From: Micromonospora avicenniae
GTDB taxonomy: Bacteria > Actinomycetota > Actinomycetes > Mycobacteriales > Micromonosporaceae
Direction: 5' to 3'
DNA: 64,000 bases
Assembly (NCBI RefSeq): GCF_900156065.1
Contig: NZ_FTNF01000012.1
Span: forward strand, 62,001 to 126,000
This document shows, in pieces, positions 23,825-31,938 of the stretch. Both the position numbers and the translations under genes were made by a program. Under the pieces are notes generated by a model. The model was not told where the DNA came from. It saw nothing but the letters and a program-made list of their open reading frames with translations, and searched no databases. Position 1 is the first letter of the stretch. Every line of letters starts with the position of its first letter.

Positions 23825-24272
23825 CGCCGGCCACCTTCCCCGCGAGCAGGCCGTTGTCGCGCAGCACGCTGTCGATCAGGTGCAGCAGGTCGGCGGTGGC
23901 GGCGGCGTCGCCCAGGATCACGATCTTCATGCGGTGGCGCTCCTCGTCGTGAACGGTCTGCACGCGCAGCGGGCGCGTCTGGTCGTGATTGGTGTTGGCG
24001 CTGGCCAGCACGAGCGTGGCGAGCCGGTCGGCCGCGGCCCGGTCGACGCCGTCGACCTGCAGGATGCTCGACACCTCCAGCGCCGGCGCCGCGGAGAGTG
24101 GACCCGGCGCGGGTCGCCCGGTCAGCGCGTCGAGGTCGGCGCGGGCGATGCGGTACTGCTTGCCGATCCGCACCGCGCGCAACCGGCCGGCGCGGATGTA
24201 GCCGCGCACGGTGCGCACGTGCAGCCCCAACAGCTCCGCCACCTGCTCAACCGAGTACATGTCGTTACTCAT
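23817..24272 (-). CDS. MerR/excisionase-type HTH protein with C-terminal domain
   Basis: A 151-residue DNA-binding protein. Residues about 5-53 are a helix-turn-helix of the excisionase/MerR type (YSVEQVAELLGLHVRTVRGYIRAGRLRAVRIGKQYRIARADLDAL). The remainder (about 65-151) is an alpha/beta region resembling a small ferredoxin-like sensing domain. It is encoded directly before the DUF4180 gene and behind a CCCTATC/GATAGGG dyad (24277-24308), probably its own operator. The divergent gene is the GDPD. Confidence 0.8.
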   Translation of the reverse strand: MSNDMYSVEQVAELLGLHVRTVRGYIRAGRLRAVRIGKQYRIARADLDALTGRPAPGPLSAAPALEVSSILQVDGVDRAAADRLATLVLASANTNHDQTRPLRVQTVHDEERHRMKIVILGDAAATADLLHLIDSVLRDNGLLAGKVAGDV

Positions 24273-24276
24273 CGCA

Positions 24277-24308
24277 CCCTATCCTAGGCAGATTAGGGAG
24301 CGATAGGG
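24277..24308. promoter_or_regulatory. dyad between HTH/DUF4180 and GDPD genes
   Basis: CCCTATC (24277-24283) and GATAGGG (24302-24308) are perfect inverted arms, with an inner CCTA...TAGG pair. They cover the HTH gene's promoter and the ribosome-binding site (AGGGAAG, 24305-24311) of the divergent GDPD gene. Confidence 0.5.
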
Positions 24309-24314
24309 AAGTTC

Positions 24315-25142
24315 GTGGCCAGTACGTCAGCTGGTCACCCGGACGCCACCCGCGCCCGGCATACTTCCGGCGTGCAACCGCGTCGTCACCCCTACCTGGA
24401 CGCCCCCGCCCCCCTGGCGTTCGCCCACCGCGGCGGCGCGGCCGACGGCGACGAGAACACCGCGGAAGCGTTCGCCCGCGCCATCGCGCTGGGCTACCGG
24501 TACGTGGAGACCGACGTGCACGCCACCGCCGACGGGGTGAGCGTCGTCTTCCACGACCCCACGCTTCGCCGCGTCACCGGCGAGCCGGGGCGCATCGCCG
24601 ACCTGCGCTGGGCCGACCTCGCCTCGGTACGCGTCGGCGGCGCCGCAGTCGTGCCCCGCCTGGACGAGGTGCTCGGCGCCTGGCCACAGGTCCGGTTCAA
24701 CATCGACGTCAAGGCCGACGGCGGCGTCGTGCCGGCCGTCGACACGGTCACCCGGACCGGGGCCGGCGACCGGGTACTGCTCGCCTCGTTCAGTGACGCC
24801 CGACTGACCCGGCTGCGCGCCCTGGCCGGCCCGAAGGTCGCCACCAGCCTCGGCATGCGCGGGGTGGCCCGACTGCGGATGGCCTCGCTGCACGGACGGC
24901 CGCTGCGGCTGCCCCCGTCCGTGGTGGCGGCCCAGGTCCCCGTCCGGTACGGCCGCATCCCCGTGACCGACCGGCGGTTCCTCGCGTACTGCCACCGGCT
25001 CGGGCTGCAGATGCACGTCTGGACCATCGATGAACCCACCGAGATGCACGGCTTACTTGATCTTGGTGTTGATGGCATCATGACCGATCACGTCGGCGTG
25101 CTGCGCGACGTCTACCGCAGCCGCGGCCACTGGGCCGCCTGA
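24315..25142 (+). CDS. glycerophosphodiester phosphodiesterase (GDPD)
   Basis: A 275-residue GDPD TIM barrel hydrolysing glycerophosphodiesters to an alcohol and glycerol-3-phosphate. Motifs: AHRGGAADGDENTAEAF (about residues 36-52; catalytic His, and the metal Glu of ENT), ETDVHATADGVSVVFHDPTLRRVT (about 62-86; Glu/Asp metal ligands and second catalytic His). There is no signal peptide, so it is cytoplasmic. GTG 24315 has AGGGAAG upstream; GTG 24372 is an alternative. It is followed after 17 nt by the UMF1 transporter. Confidence 0.9.
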   Translation: MASTSAGHPDATRARHTSGVQPRRHPYLDAPAPLAFAHRGGAADGDENTAEAFARAIALGYRYVETDVHATADGVSVVFHDPTLRRVTGEPGRIADLRWADLASVRVGGAAVVPRLDEVLGAWPQVRFNIDVKADGGVVPAVDTVTRTGAGDRVLLASFSDARLTRLRALAGPKVATSLGMRGVARLRMASLHGRPLRLPPSVVAAQVPVRYGRIPVTDRRFLAYCHRLGLQMHVWTIDEPTEMHGLLDLGVDGIMTDHVGVLRDVYRSRGHWAA

Positions 25143-25159
25143 CCAGGCGAGAGGACCCG

Positions 25160-26554
25160 ATGGCCGAGACCGTGACCCCCACGGCGCGCGACGTCCCACC
25201 TCCGGCGAGCACCCGGCGTGAGCGCACCGGCTGGTACGTCTACGACTGGGCGAACTCGGCCTTCCAGACCACTGTCATCACGGTCTTCCTCGGGCCGTTC
25301 CTGACCACCGTCACCGAACTGGCCGCCGGCTGCGAGCTCGGCGCGGACACCTGCGACGGCTACGTCCACCCGTTCGGCATCCGCGTCGCCGCCGGCTCGT
25401 ACTACCCGTACCTCATCTCCCTGTCGGTGCTCCTCACCGTGTTCGTGCTGCCGGTGATGGGTGCCATCGCCGACCGGTCGATGCACAAGAAGCGCCTGCT
25501 CGCCGGCGCGGCCTTCACCGGCGCCGGCGCGACGGTCGCGATGGCCTTCGTCACCGGCGACCGGTACCTGCTCGGCGGAGCGCTCTTCCTGATCGCGAAC
25601 ATCAGTTTCGGCGCCGCGCTCGTGGTCTACAACTCCTTCCTGCCGCAGCTCGGCGGCCCCGACGAACGCGACGGCATCTCCAGCCGCGGCTGGGCGCTGG
25701 GCTACCTCGGTGGCGGTCTGCTCCTGGCGCTCAACCTGGTCGCGGTCACGATGTTCAGCGAGGACGGCAATCCGCAACGCAGCCTGGACCTGGCCCGCTG
25801 GTCGATCGTCTCGGCCGGCGTGTGGTGGGCCGTGTTCACGCTGGTGCCGCTGCGCTGGCTGCGTGAACACCCCACCGCCGCGGCTCTGGCGGCCCAGCGC
25901 GGCAACGTGCTCACCGACGGTTTCCGGCAGCTCGGCCGCACCCTGCGGGAGATCAAGGCGTACCCGCTGACACTGTTCTTCCTGCTCGCGTTCCTGGTCT
26001 ACAACGACGGCATCCAGACCGTCATCACCCTGGCCAGCCAGTACGGCACCGAGGAGCTGCGGCTGGAGCAGGACACCCTGATCGTCACCATCCTGCTGGT
26101 GCAGTTCCTCGCCTTCGGCGGGGCGCTGCTGCTCGGCATGCTCGCCCGGCGCATCGGCGCGTGGGAGACCATCCTGCTCAGCCTGGTGCTCTGGACCGGT
26201 GTGATAGTCGCCGCGTTCCGGCTGCCCGCCGAGGCGCCGCTGCCGTTCATGATCCTCGGCGGCGCGATCGGTCTGGTCCTCGGCGGCAGCCAGGCGCTGA
26301 GCCGGTCACTGTTCAGCCAGCTCATCCCCGCCGGCAGGGAAGGCGAGTACTACGGCTTCTACGAGATCAGCGACAAGGGCACCAGCTGGCTCGGGCCACT
26401 CGCGTTCGGCCTGGTCTTCCAGCTCACCTCCTCGTACCGGGTGGGGCTGGTCTCACTGCTGATCTTCTTCGTGGTCGGGTTCCTGCTGCTGCTCGCCGTA
26501 CCGATCCGCCGGGCCATCGTGGCCGCCGGGAACCCGCCGCCGCGGGTCCTGTAG
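25160..26554 (+). CDS. UMF1-family MFS transporter
   Basis: A 464-residue MFS protein with about 12 helices. RTGWYVYDWANSAFQTTVITVFLGPFLT at the start is the UMF1/Atg22-like signature. Homologues in this family are uncharacterised or linked to amino-acid/vacuolar efflux in fungi. GAGAGGA lies upstream of ATG. It is probably in an operon with the GDPD, which could mean handling of a phospholipid breakdown product (inference). Confidence 0.87.
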   Translation: MAETVTPTARDVPPPASTRRERTGWYVYDWANSAFQTTVITVFLGPFLTTVTELAAGCELGADTCDGYVHPFGIRVAAGSYYPYLISLSVLLTVFVLPVMGAIADRSMHKKRLLAGAAFTGAGATVAMAFVTGDRYLLGGALFLIANISFGAALVVYNSFLPQLGGPDERDGISSRGWALGYLGGGLLLALNLVAVTMFSEDGNPQRSLDLARWSIVSAGVWWAVFTLVPLRWLREHPTAAALAAQRGNVLTDGFRQLGRTLREIKAYPLTLFFLLAFLVYNDGIQTVITLASQYGTEELRLEQDTLIVTILLVQFLAFGGALLLGMLARRIGAWETILLSLVLWTGVIVAAFRLPAEAPLPFMILGGAIGLVLGGSQALSRSLFSQLIPAGREGEYYGFYEISDKGTSWLGPLAFGLVFQLTSSYRVGLVSLLIFFVVGFLLLLAVPIRRAIVAAGNPPPRVL

Positions 26555-26613
26555 CGCACGGCGGACCGGGACGCACCATGATCGCCCGCCCGGATGGGCT
26601 CCGGTCGATGGGT

Positions 26614-26619
26614 TAGGCT
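26614..26619 (+). promoter_or_regulatory. -10 element of a leaderless thymidine kinase mRNA
   Basis: TAGGCT ends 8 nt before the GTG at 26628, the spacing typical of leaderless transcripts in actinobacteria. No ribosome-binding site is visible there, and no convincing -35 element was found. Confidence 0.5.
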
Positions 26620-26627
26620 GCCCGACC

Positions 26628-27347
26628 GTGACTGACGACGCCGCCGCCGCCGCACCCACCTGCCTGGCCCGCCCCCTCGGTGCGCCGGACGACTTCCCCG
26701 CCGGGTGCGCGGCGGCGCGCGGCATGAACGGCCGCCCGCTGCACGCGGCCGCGCTCAAGTTCTTCTGGGGACCTATGGACTGCGGCAAATCCACCATGGC
26801 CCTGCAGATGAACTACAACCACGCCCGGCAGGGCCGTCGCGGCCTGGTCACCACCCGCATCGACCGGTCCATGGGAGCGCAGGTCACCACCCGTATCGGT
26901 CTGGCGCACTCCGCCATCGAGGTCACCGACGATCTCGACCTGCGCGCCCTGGTGCGCGGCCGGTGGGACGAAGGCGTCCGCGTCGACTACCTCATCTGCG
27001 ACGAGGCCAGCTTCTACACCGTCGAGCACGTCGAGCAGATGGCCGAACTGGTCGACAGCTACGACGTCGACGTGTACGCGTTCGGCCTCGCCACCGACTT
27101 CCGCTCCAGCATGTTCCCCGCCGCCCAGCGGCTGTTCGAACTCGCCGACGAGGTGGCCCGCATCCAGGTCGAGGTGCTCTGCTGGTGCGGCCGCGAAGGA
27201 CTGCTCAACGCCCGGGTGGTCGACGGGCGGGTGGCCCGCGAAGGCGCCCAGGTCGTCATCGGTGACACCGTGGAGAGCGCCGAGGTGCGGTACCAGGTGC
27301 TGTGCCGGCGGCACTACCGCAGCGGAGACCTCGGCCCGCGAGGCTGA
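26628..27347 (+). CDS. tdk: thymidine kinase
   Basis: A 239-residue type II thymidine kinase for the pyrimidine salvage pathway (thymidine + ATP to dTMP). The P-loop GPMDCGKST is at residues 48-56, the Walker B-like DYLICDEASFY near 123-133 includes the catalytic Glu region, and CWCGREG...CRRHY at the end is the zinc-binding lasso. GTG 26628 is taken because of the leaderless promoter signature; ATG 26724 would remove a 32-residue Ala-rich extension and is an alternative. Confidence 0.9.
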   Translation: MTDDAAAAAPTCLARPLGAPDDFPAGCAAARGMNGRPLHAAALKFFWGPMDCGKSTMALQMNYNHARQGRRGLVTTRIDRSMGAQVTTRIGLAHSAIEVTDDLDLRALVRGRWDEGVRVDYLICDEASFYTVEHVEQMAELVDSYDVDVYAFGLATDFRSSMFPAAQRLFELADEVARIQVEVLCWCGREGLLNARVVDGRVAREGAQVVIGDTVESAEVRYQVLCRRHYRSGDLGPRG

Positions 27348-27380
27348 CCGGCTCCGGCACCCCGGTCGGCGAGCGCGCCG

Positions 27381-27839
27381 CTAGAGCGGGTCACCGCAGA
27401 CCCGCCAGCCACCGTCCTCCTGCACCACGGGCAGCTCCCGTTGCTCGGTCACACCGCTGGCACGGGTCAGCTGGACGACCACCGTGCCCAGCGGGCGACC
27501 GCCGCGGGTGGTGACCGACACGTCGACGATCTCGTAGTCACGGACCTCCGGCGGGGTACGCACCCAGCTCTCGAAGCCACCCTCGCTCCACTTCTTACGT
27601 GCCTCGGCGCAGAGCCGGTCGTACGCGCGGCCGGTGTCGCCGAGCACCACCTGCCGCAGGAACTCGTCGGCGGTCTCCCGCACCGGAGTCGCGGCCTGGG
27701 TGACCACCTGGAGGTTGCGCACGCCGAGGCCGGTAACGCCGATGCAGCACAGGGCGACGCCGACACCGGCGAACACCAACCCCACACGCATCGGGCGGTG
27801 CCGCCGGGCCGGCCTGTTCCACGGCTGCCCAGCGCCCAC
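27381..27839 (-). CDS. membrane-anchored hypothetical protein
   Basis: A 152-residue protein I cannot name. After a basic N-terminus (GAGQPWNRPARRHRP), one membrane helix (about residues 19-38, VGLVFAGVGVALCCIGVTGLGV) anchors an outside domain (ETADEFLRQVVLGDTGRAYDRLCAEARKKW, then a beta-rich VTTRGGRPLGTVVVQLTRASGVTEQRELPVVQEDGGWRVCG), an NTF2/DUF4878-like pattern. Start codon uncertain: GTG 27839 or ATG 27791. It is divergent from the acyl-CoA dehydrogenase gene. Confidence 0.65.
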   Translation of the reverse strand: MGAGQPWNRPARRHRPMRVGLVFAGVGVALCCIGVTGLGVRNLQVVTQAATPVRETADEFLRQVVLGDTGRAYDRLCAEARKKWSEGGFESWVRTPPEVRDYEIVDVSVTTRGGRPLGTVVVQLTRASGVTEQRELPVVQEDGGWRVCGDPL

Positions 27840-27952
27840 GCCACGACGGTAAAGAACCAGGACGGGTCCGCGTGCGGCATTCGGCTCTGTCGCCGGTGAC
27901 GCTGCATCGTCTACCGTCGGGCCCACACCCCCCGCCAGTGCCAGGAGCGCGC

Positions 27953-29656
27953 ATGACCCGCTACGTGCAGCCGGTACCCGCCCCCGACGACCCGTACGCC
28001 GGCGACGCGCTGCTGCGTTCCTGGCTGGAGCGGCAGCTCGGCGCCGAGGGGCACGCCACTGCAAAAGACCGCCTCGCCGACCTGGCCGCCGACGTCGCCG
28101 GGCCGCTGCGGGCGGCGTACGCCGACGCCGAGGCGCATCCGCCCACGCTGGTCCGCTACGACCCGTGGGGGGCACGGATCGACCGGATCGACACCTCGCC
28201 CGGCTGGCAGGCGCAACGCGCGGCGGCCGCCCGGCACGCCGTGGTGGCCCTGCCGTACCTGGAGTCGGCGCGCAGCACCTGGGGCGCCGCCGCCCGGGTC
28301 GTCCAGCATGCCCTGCTGCACCTGTACGGGCCGGAGTCGGCCACCTTCTCCTGCCCGGTCGCCATGGCCGACGGCGCGGCGGCGCTGCTCAGCCTCCCGG
28401 AGGTCGACCCGGCGATCCGGGACGCCTGGCTGCCCCGGCTGCTCTGCACCGACCCGGACACGGCGATCACCAGCGGCCAGTGGATGACCGAGTCGCAGGG
28501 CGGCTCCGACCTGGGACGCTCCAGCACCATCGGCCGGCCCGCTGCCGACGGCTCGTGGCGGCTGACCGGGGAGAAGTGGTTCTGCTCGGCCGCCGACTCG
28601 GCGATGGCGGTGGCGTTGGCCCGGCCGGAGGGGGCCGGGCGGGGCAGCCGGGTGCTCGCCCCGTTCCTGGTGCCCCGCTACGCCGTCGACTCGCCGCTGG
28701 CCGGTGGTGCCGCACCGCTAGCGCCGGCGCCGGGTGTCATCGTGCACCGGCTCAAGGACAAGCTGGGTACGCGGGCGCTGCCGACCGCCGAGATCGGGCT
28801 GCGGGACGCGTACGCGCTGCCGTTGGGTGATCCGGCCCAGCCCGGCCTCGTCCGGGCGATGACCCTGGTCGTGGTGACCCGGGTACACAACGCGGCAGCC
28901 GCGGCCGGCGGGATGCGCCGTGGGCTGGCCTACGCGCGGGCGTACGCCTCGGCGCGGCACGTGGCCGGCGGAGCGCTGTCGGCGTCCCCGCTGCACCGGG
29001 CCACCCTCGGCGCGCTCGCGGTCGACGCGGCCGGCGCGTTCGCCCTCGCCGGGCACGCCTTCGCGCTGCTGGGGCGGGTCGAGGTGGGCGCCGACCCGGC
29101 CGCCGCTGCCGAGCTGCGCATCGTGGCGCCGCTGGCGAAGCTGGCCACCGGGCGGCTCGCGGTCAGCTCCGCGAGCGAGTACGTGGAGAGCTTCGGCGGA
29201 TCCGGCTACGTGGAGGACACCGGCGTGCCCCGGCTGCTGCGCGACGCGCAGGTGCTGCCCATCTGGGAGGGCACCACGAACGTGCTCGCCCTGGACGTGC
29301 TGCGCGCGGTCACCCGCGAGGACGCCGGGCCGCCGCTGCTGCGCCGCCTCGACGCCGCCGCCGACCTGGCCCGGCCGCTCTCGCCGGCACTGGCCGACAC
29401 GCTCGCCGCCGTCACCGCCGAACTGCGCGAGCGTCTCGCCGAGGTCGCCGTCGACCCGCAGGGTGTCGCGGTCGTCGCCGGGGCCCGCGGTCTGGCGCTG
29501 CGCCTGGCGCACGCGCTCACCACCGCGCTGCTCGTGGAGCACGCGGCCTGGGGTGACGAACAGGCGGAGCTGGCCGCACGGCTGTGGGCCCGCCGATGGC
29601 TGCGGCACGAGGAGATCGCCGCCGACGCGCACCACCACCTGGAACTGCTCTGCTGA
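27953..29656 (+). CDS. acyl-CoA dehydrogenase, AidB-like
   Basis: A 567-residue flavoprotein of the acyl-CoA dehydrogenase superfamily. It has an N-terminal extension, the flavin/acyl region GQWMTESQGGSDLGRSSTIGRP, GEKWFCSAADSAMAVALARP, and the C-terminal FGGSGYVEDTGVPRLLRDAQVLPIWEGTTNVLALDVLRA. The length and QGGSD signature point to the AidB/ACAD10-like subgroup rather than a short beta-oxidation enzyme. CAGGAG precedes ATG. The substrate is unknown; AidB itself is linked to alkylation damage in E. coli. Confidence 0.88.
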   Translation: MTRYVQPVPAPDDPYAGDALLRSWLERQLGAEGHATAKDRLADLAADVAGPLRAAYADAEAHPPTLVRYDPWGARIDRIDTSPGWQAQRAAAARHAVVALPYLESARSTWGAAARVVQHALLHLYGPESATFSCPVAMADGAAALLSLPEVDPAIRDAWLPRLLCTDPDTAITSGQWMTESQGGSDLGRSSTIGRPAADGSWRLTGEKWFCSAADSAMAVALARPEGAGRGSRVLAPFLVPRYAVDSPLAGGAAPLAPAPGVIVHRLKDKLGTRALPTAEIGLRDAYALPLGDPAQPGLVRAMTLVVVTRVHNAAAAAGGMRRGLAYARAYASARHVAGGALSASPLHRATLGALAVDAAGAFALAGHAFALLGRVEVGADPAAAAELRIVAPLAKLATGRLAVSSASEYVESFGGSGYVEDTGVPRLLRDAQVLPIWEGTTNVLALDVLRAVTREDAGPPLLRRLDAAADLARPLSPALADTLAAVTAELRERLAEVAVDPQGVAVVAGARGLALRLAHALTTALLVEHAAWGDEQAELAARLWARRWLRHEEIAADAHHHLELLC

Positions 29657-29752
29657 CCCGGGCCGTCGGGCGGCCCACGCGGCAGCGCCCGTGGCATCCG
29701 AGCGTCCGGGACCGACGGACCGTGATCGGCCCGGGCGCGGCGTCTGAACCGG

Positions 29753-30400
29753 TCACGGCTCGATCAGACCGGCCCGGATGGCGTAGCGGGTCAGTTCGAG
29801 CCGGTCGCGCAGGCCGAGCTTCTGCAACAGGTTCGCCCGGTGCCGCTCCACCGTCTTGACGCTGATGAACAGCAGCCGGGCGATCTCCTTGGACGAGTGG
29901 CCCTCGGCGACCAGCTTGAGGATCTCCTCCTCGCGTTCGGTGATCGCGCGGGCCGGCGGATCCGTGCCCTGGGCGCTGCGCTCCAGGTAGTTGCGGATCA
30001 ACGCGTTGACCGCGCCGGGGTAGAGGAACGGCTCGTCGCGCATGGCTGCCCGGCAGGCCTCCACGAGGTCCCGGTCGGCGACGGACTTGAGCACGTACCC
30101 GTTCGCGCCGGCCTTGAGCGCCTCGAAGAAGTACTGCTCGTTGTCGTACATGGTCAGGATCAGGATGCGCAGGTCAGGCTGTCGCCGGGCCAGTTCCCGG
30201 GCGGCCTGCAGACCCGTCATCCGGGGCATGGCGATGTCGAGGATGACCAGGTCGGGGCGCTCGGAGGCGGCCATGCCGAGCGCCTCCGCACCATCGCCTG
30301 CCTCGGCCACCACGGTCAGGTCGGGTTCGCTGTCGAGGATGAGCCGTACGCCGCGGCGGACCAGGGCGTGGTCGTCGGCGAGCAGGATGCGGGTGGTCAC
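29753..30400 (-). CDS. NarL/LuxR-type response regulator
   Basis: A 215-residue response regulator. Receiver domain about 1-120 with Asp10/Asp9 pair, phospho-acceptor Asp55 in VILDIAMPRM and Lys105; LuxR helix-turn-helix about 150-210 (ITEREEEILKLVAEGHSSKEIARLLFISVKTVERHRANLLQKLGL). GTG 30400 overlaps the kinase stop by 4 nt (GTGA), so expression is coupled to the partner kinase. Targets are unknown. Confidence 0.92.
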   Translation of the reverse strand: MTTRILLADDHALVRRGVRLILDSEPDLTVVAEAGDGAEALGMAASERPDLVILDIAMPRMTGLQAARELARRQPDLRILILTMYDNEQYFFEALKAGANGYVLKSVADRDLVEACRAAMRDEPFLYPGAVNALIRNYLERSAQGTDPPARAITEREEEILKLVAEGHSSKEIARLLFISVKTVERHRANLLQKLGLRDRLELTRYAIRAGLIEP

Positions 30401-31353
30401 GGCCGGCCGCCCGCCTCGCCGACCGGTACGGTCAGCCGCACCTCGGTGCCTCCGCCGAGTGCCGGGCCGACACCGAGGTGCGCGCCGATCAGCAGGGCGC
30501 GTTCCCGCATCCCGCGGATACCGGACCCCTCGGGCGCGCCGCCGATGCCCCGCCCGTCGTCGCGTACGTGCAGCCGGACGAACCCGCCACGGTGCTCGAG
30601 GTTCACTCCGACGGCGGTGGCCTTGCCGTGCCGGACGGTGTTGGTGAGCGCCTCCTGGGCGACCCGGTAGATCACCAGTTCCGCCTCGCGGCCGAGGACG
30701 GGCAGGTCCGCCGCCAGGTGCTGCTCCACGGTCAGGTCGGTGTGCCCGGTGACCTCGCTGGTGAGCGCCTTGAGGGCGCTGACCAGGCCTAGCTCCTCCA
30801 GCACCCCGGGGCGCAGCCGGCGGGCGATGCGGCGGATCTCGTCGAGGCTGTCGCGGGTGGTCTCCTGCACCCCGGCGAGCTGTGCACGGATCGGCTCCGG
30901 AGCGTGCCGGGCGACCTGCTTGAGTTCGAGCAGCATCGCGGTCAGCGTCTGACCGACCTCGTCGTGCAGCTCCTGGGAGACGCGGCGGCGCTCGGCCTCC
31001 TGAGCGGAGAGCGCGGCGGCGGCGCTGGCGGCACGCTCCGCCTCCAACCGGTCGATCATGGCGTTGAACGCGCGGATCAGTTCGGCCGTGCCGCCGGACC
31101 CGACGGCGACCAGGCGTGGTTCGGGCTGCAGCAGGTCGATGGTGGTCATGGCTCGGGCCAGCCTCCGGAGCGGCGCCAGACCGATCCGGAGCAGCGCCGC
31201 GTTGGCGATCAGCATCGCGGCGAGTCCGACGGTGAGGACGATCGCCTCGGTGAGCAGCACCGGGGTGGAGACGGTGACCGGGCCGAGCAACAGCAGTGTC
31301 GCGGTGATCAGCACGGCGGCGTTGAGCAGGAAGATCCGCCAGAACAGCGACAC
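30397..31353 (-). CDS. NarL-type sensor histidine kinase with minimal sensor
   Basis: A 318-residue kinase. Two membrane helices (about 5-24 and 32-53) are separated by only about 8 residues, then a HAMP-like region, the HisKA_3 helix with phospho-acceptor His130 (QELHDEVGQ), and HATPase_c with DDGRGIGG and GIRGMRERALLIG. The near-absence of an external domain suggests sensing within or at the membrane. GTG 31353 was chosen for the GGAAGGAGG 8 nt upstream. Coupled to the response regulator. Confidence 0.9.
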   Translation of the reverse strand: MSLFWRIFLLNAAVLITATLLLLGPVTVSTPVLLTEAIVLTVGLAAMLIANAALLRIGLAPLRRLARAMTTIDLLQPEPRLVAVGSGGTAELIRAFNAMIDRLEAERAASAAAALSAQEAERRRVSQELHDEVGQTLTAMLLELKQVARHAPEPIRAQLAGVQETTRDSLDEIRRIARRLRPGVLEELGLVSALKALTSEVTGHTDLTVEQHLAADLPVLGREAELVIYRVAQEALTNTVRHGKATAVGVNLEHRGGFVRLHVRDDGRGIGGAPEGSGIRGMRERALLIGAHLGVGPALGGGTEVRLTVPVGEAGGRP

Positions 31354-31714
31354 CGGTGAGCCTCCTTCCCGGTCCGGCCGTCGGCTGCCGGCCGGGCCAC
31401 GCTCGCGGTCCGTGACCATTCTGGCCAGCCTGGCCGGTGCCGGGTGCCGGTGTAAATGCGTGCTCGCACCCATTCGCCGGTCGTGACGCCGCGGATCTCC
31501 CCGTCACGCAGCGCGCCACCGGGCGGCGGACCCGACGCGGCAGCCGCCGGGGGGCGGTGCCGGGCGCGCGACGGGCACGGCCAGCATGCCACGGCCCGCC
31601 GGGGCGGGCGACGCCCGTCCTCGGGCCCGGTGTGCCGGCGGCTCCCGCGGATCTGCGGGTCACCACTGGCGGCAAATGGGTGTCGGACCCGATGTCGGGC
31701 GGCGGCCCGGCCGG

Positions 31715-31774
31715 ATGAACTTCTACCAGGAGGCCGGGTGTGACATCCGGTCTGTCATTCCGCCGCCACCCTGA
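31715..31774 (+). CDS. candidate leader peptide ending in four prolines
   Basis: A 19-codon ORF encodes MNFYQEAGCDIRSVIPPPP followed by TGA. Two bases after its stop, a 10-bp hairpin begins (31777-31810), and the SLC13 permease starts 165 nt later. Consecutive prolines slow ribosomes and are used in attenuators such as mgtL and proline-rich uORFs. No strong ribosome-binding site is visible (only CCGG directly before ATG), which weakens the call. Function is inferred from arrangement; I do not recognise the peptide. Confidence 0.45.
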   Translation: MNFYQEAGCDIRSVIPPPP

Positions 31775-31776
31775 CG

Positions 31777-31810
31777 CCCTCCCCGGTGGTCCCGAGCCTG
31801 CCGGGGAGGG
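31777..31810 (+). terminator. attenuator-like hairpin in the ion-transport operon leader
   Basis: CCCTCCCCGG (31777-31786) pairs perfectly with CCGGGGAGGG (31801-31810). Competing pairings exist: CCACC over the proline codons (31766-31770) with GGTGG (31785-31789), and CCGCCA (31763-31768) with TGGCGG (31814-31819). The leader 31354-31938 (585 bp) otherwise holds no recognisable gene beyond the peptide above. Confidence 0.5.
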
Positions 31811-31938
31811 CCCTGGCGGTCGACTCCACCGGAGGTCCCCGTGATCGCAGCACCGAAACGACAGGTACCGGCGGCACGACCGCCCGCGGCCGCCCGGACG
31901 CGCCCGGGCGCCGAGCATGCCCCGCCGGGCGGGCGCCC

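Noticed and set aside
31354..31938. Known riboswitch (ydaO/c-di-AMP, yybP-ykoY or M-box) in the ion-transport leader
   Set aside because: The leader is long and structured, but I could not recognise the conserved core of any of these classes.
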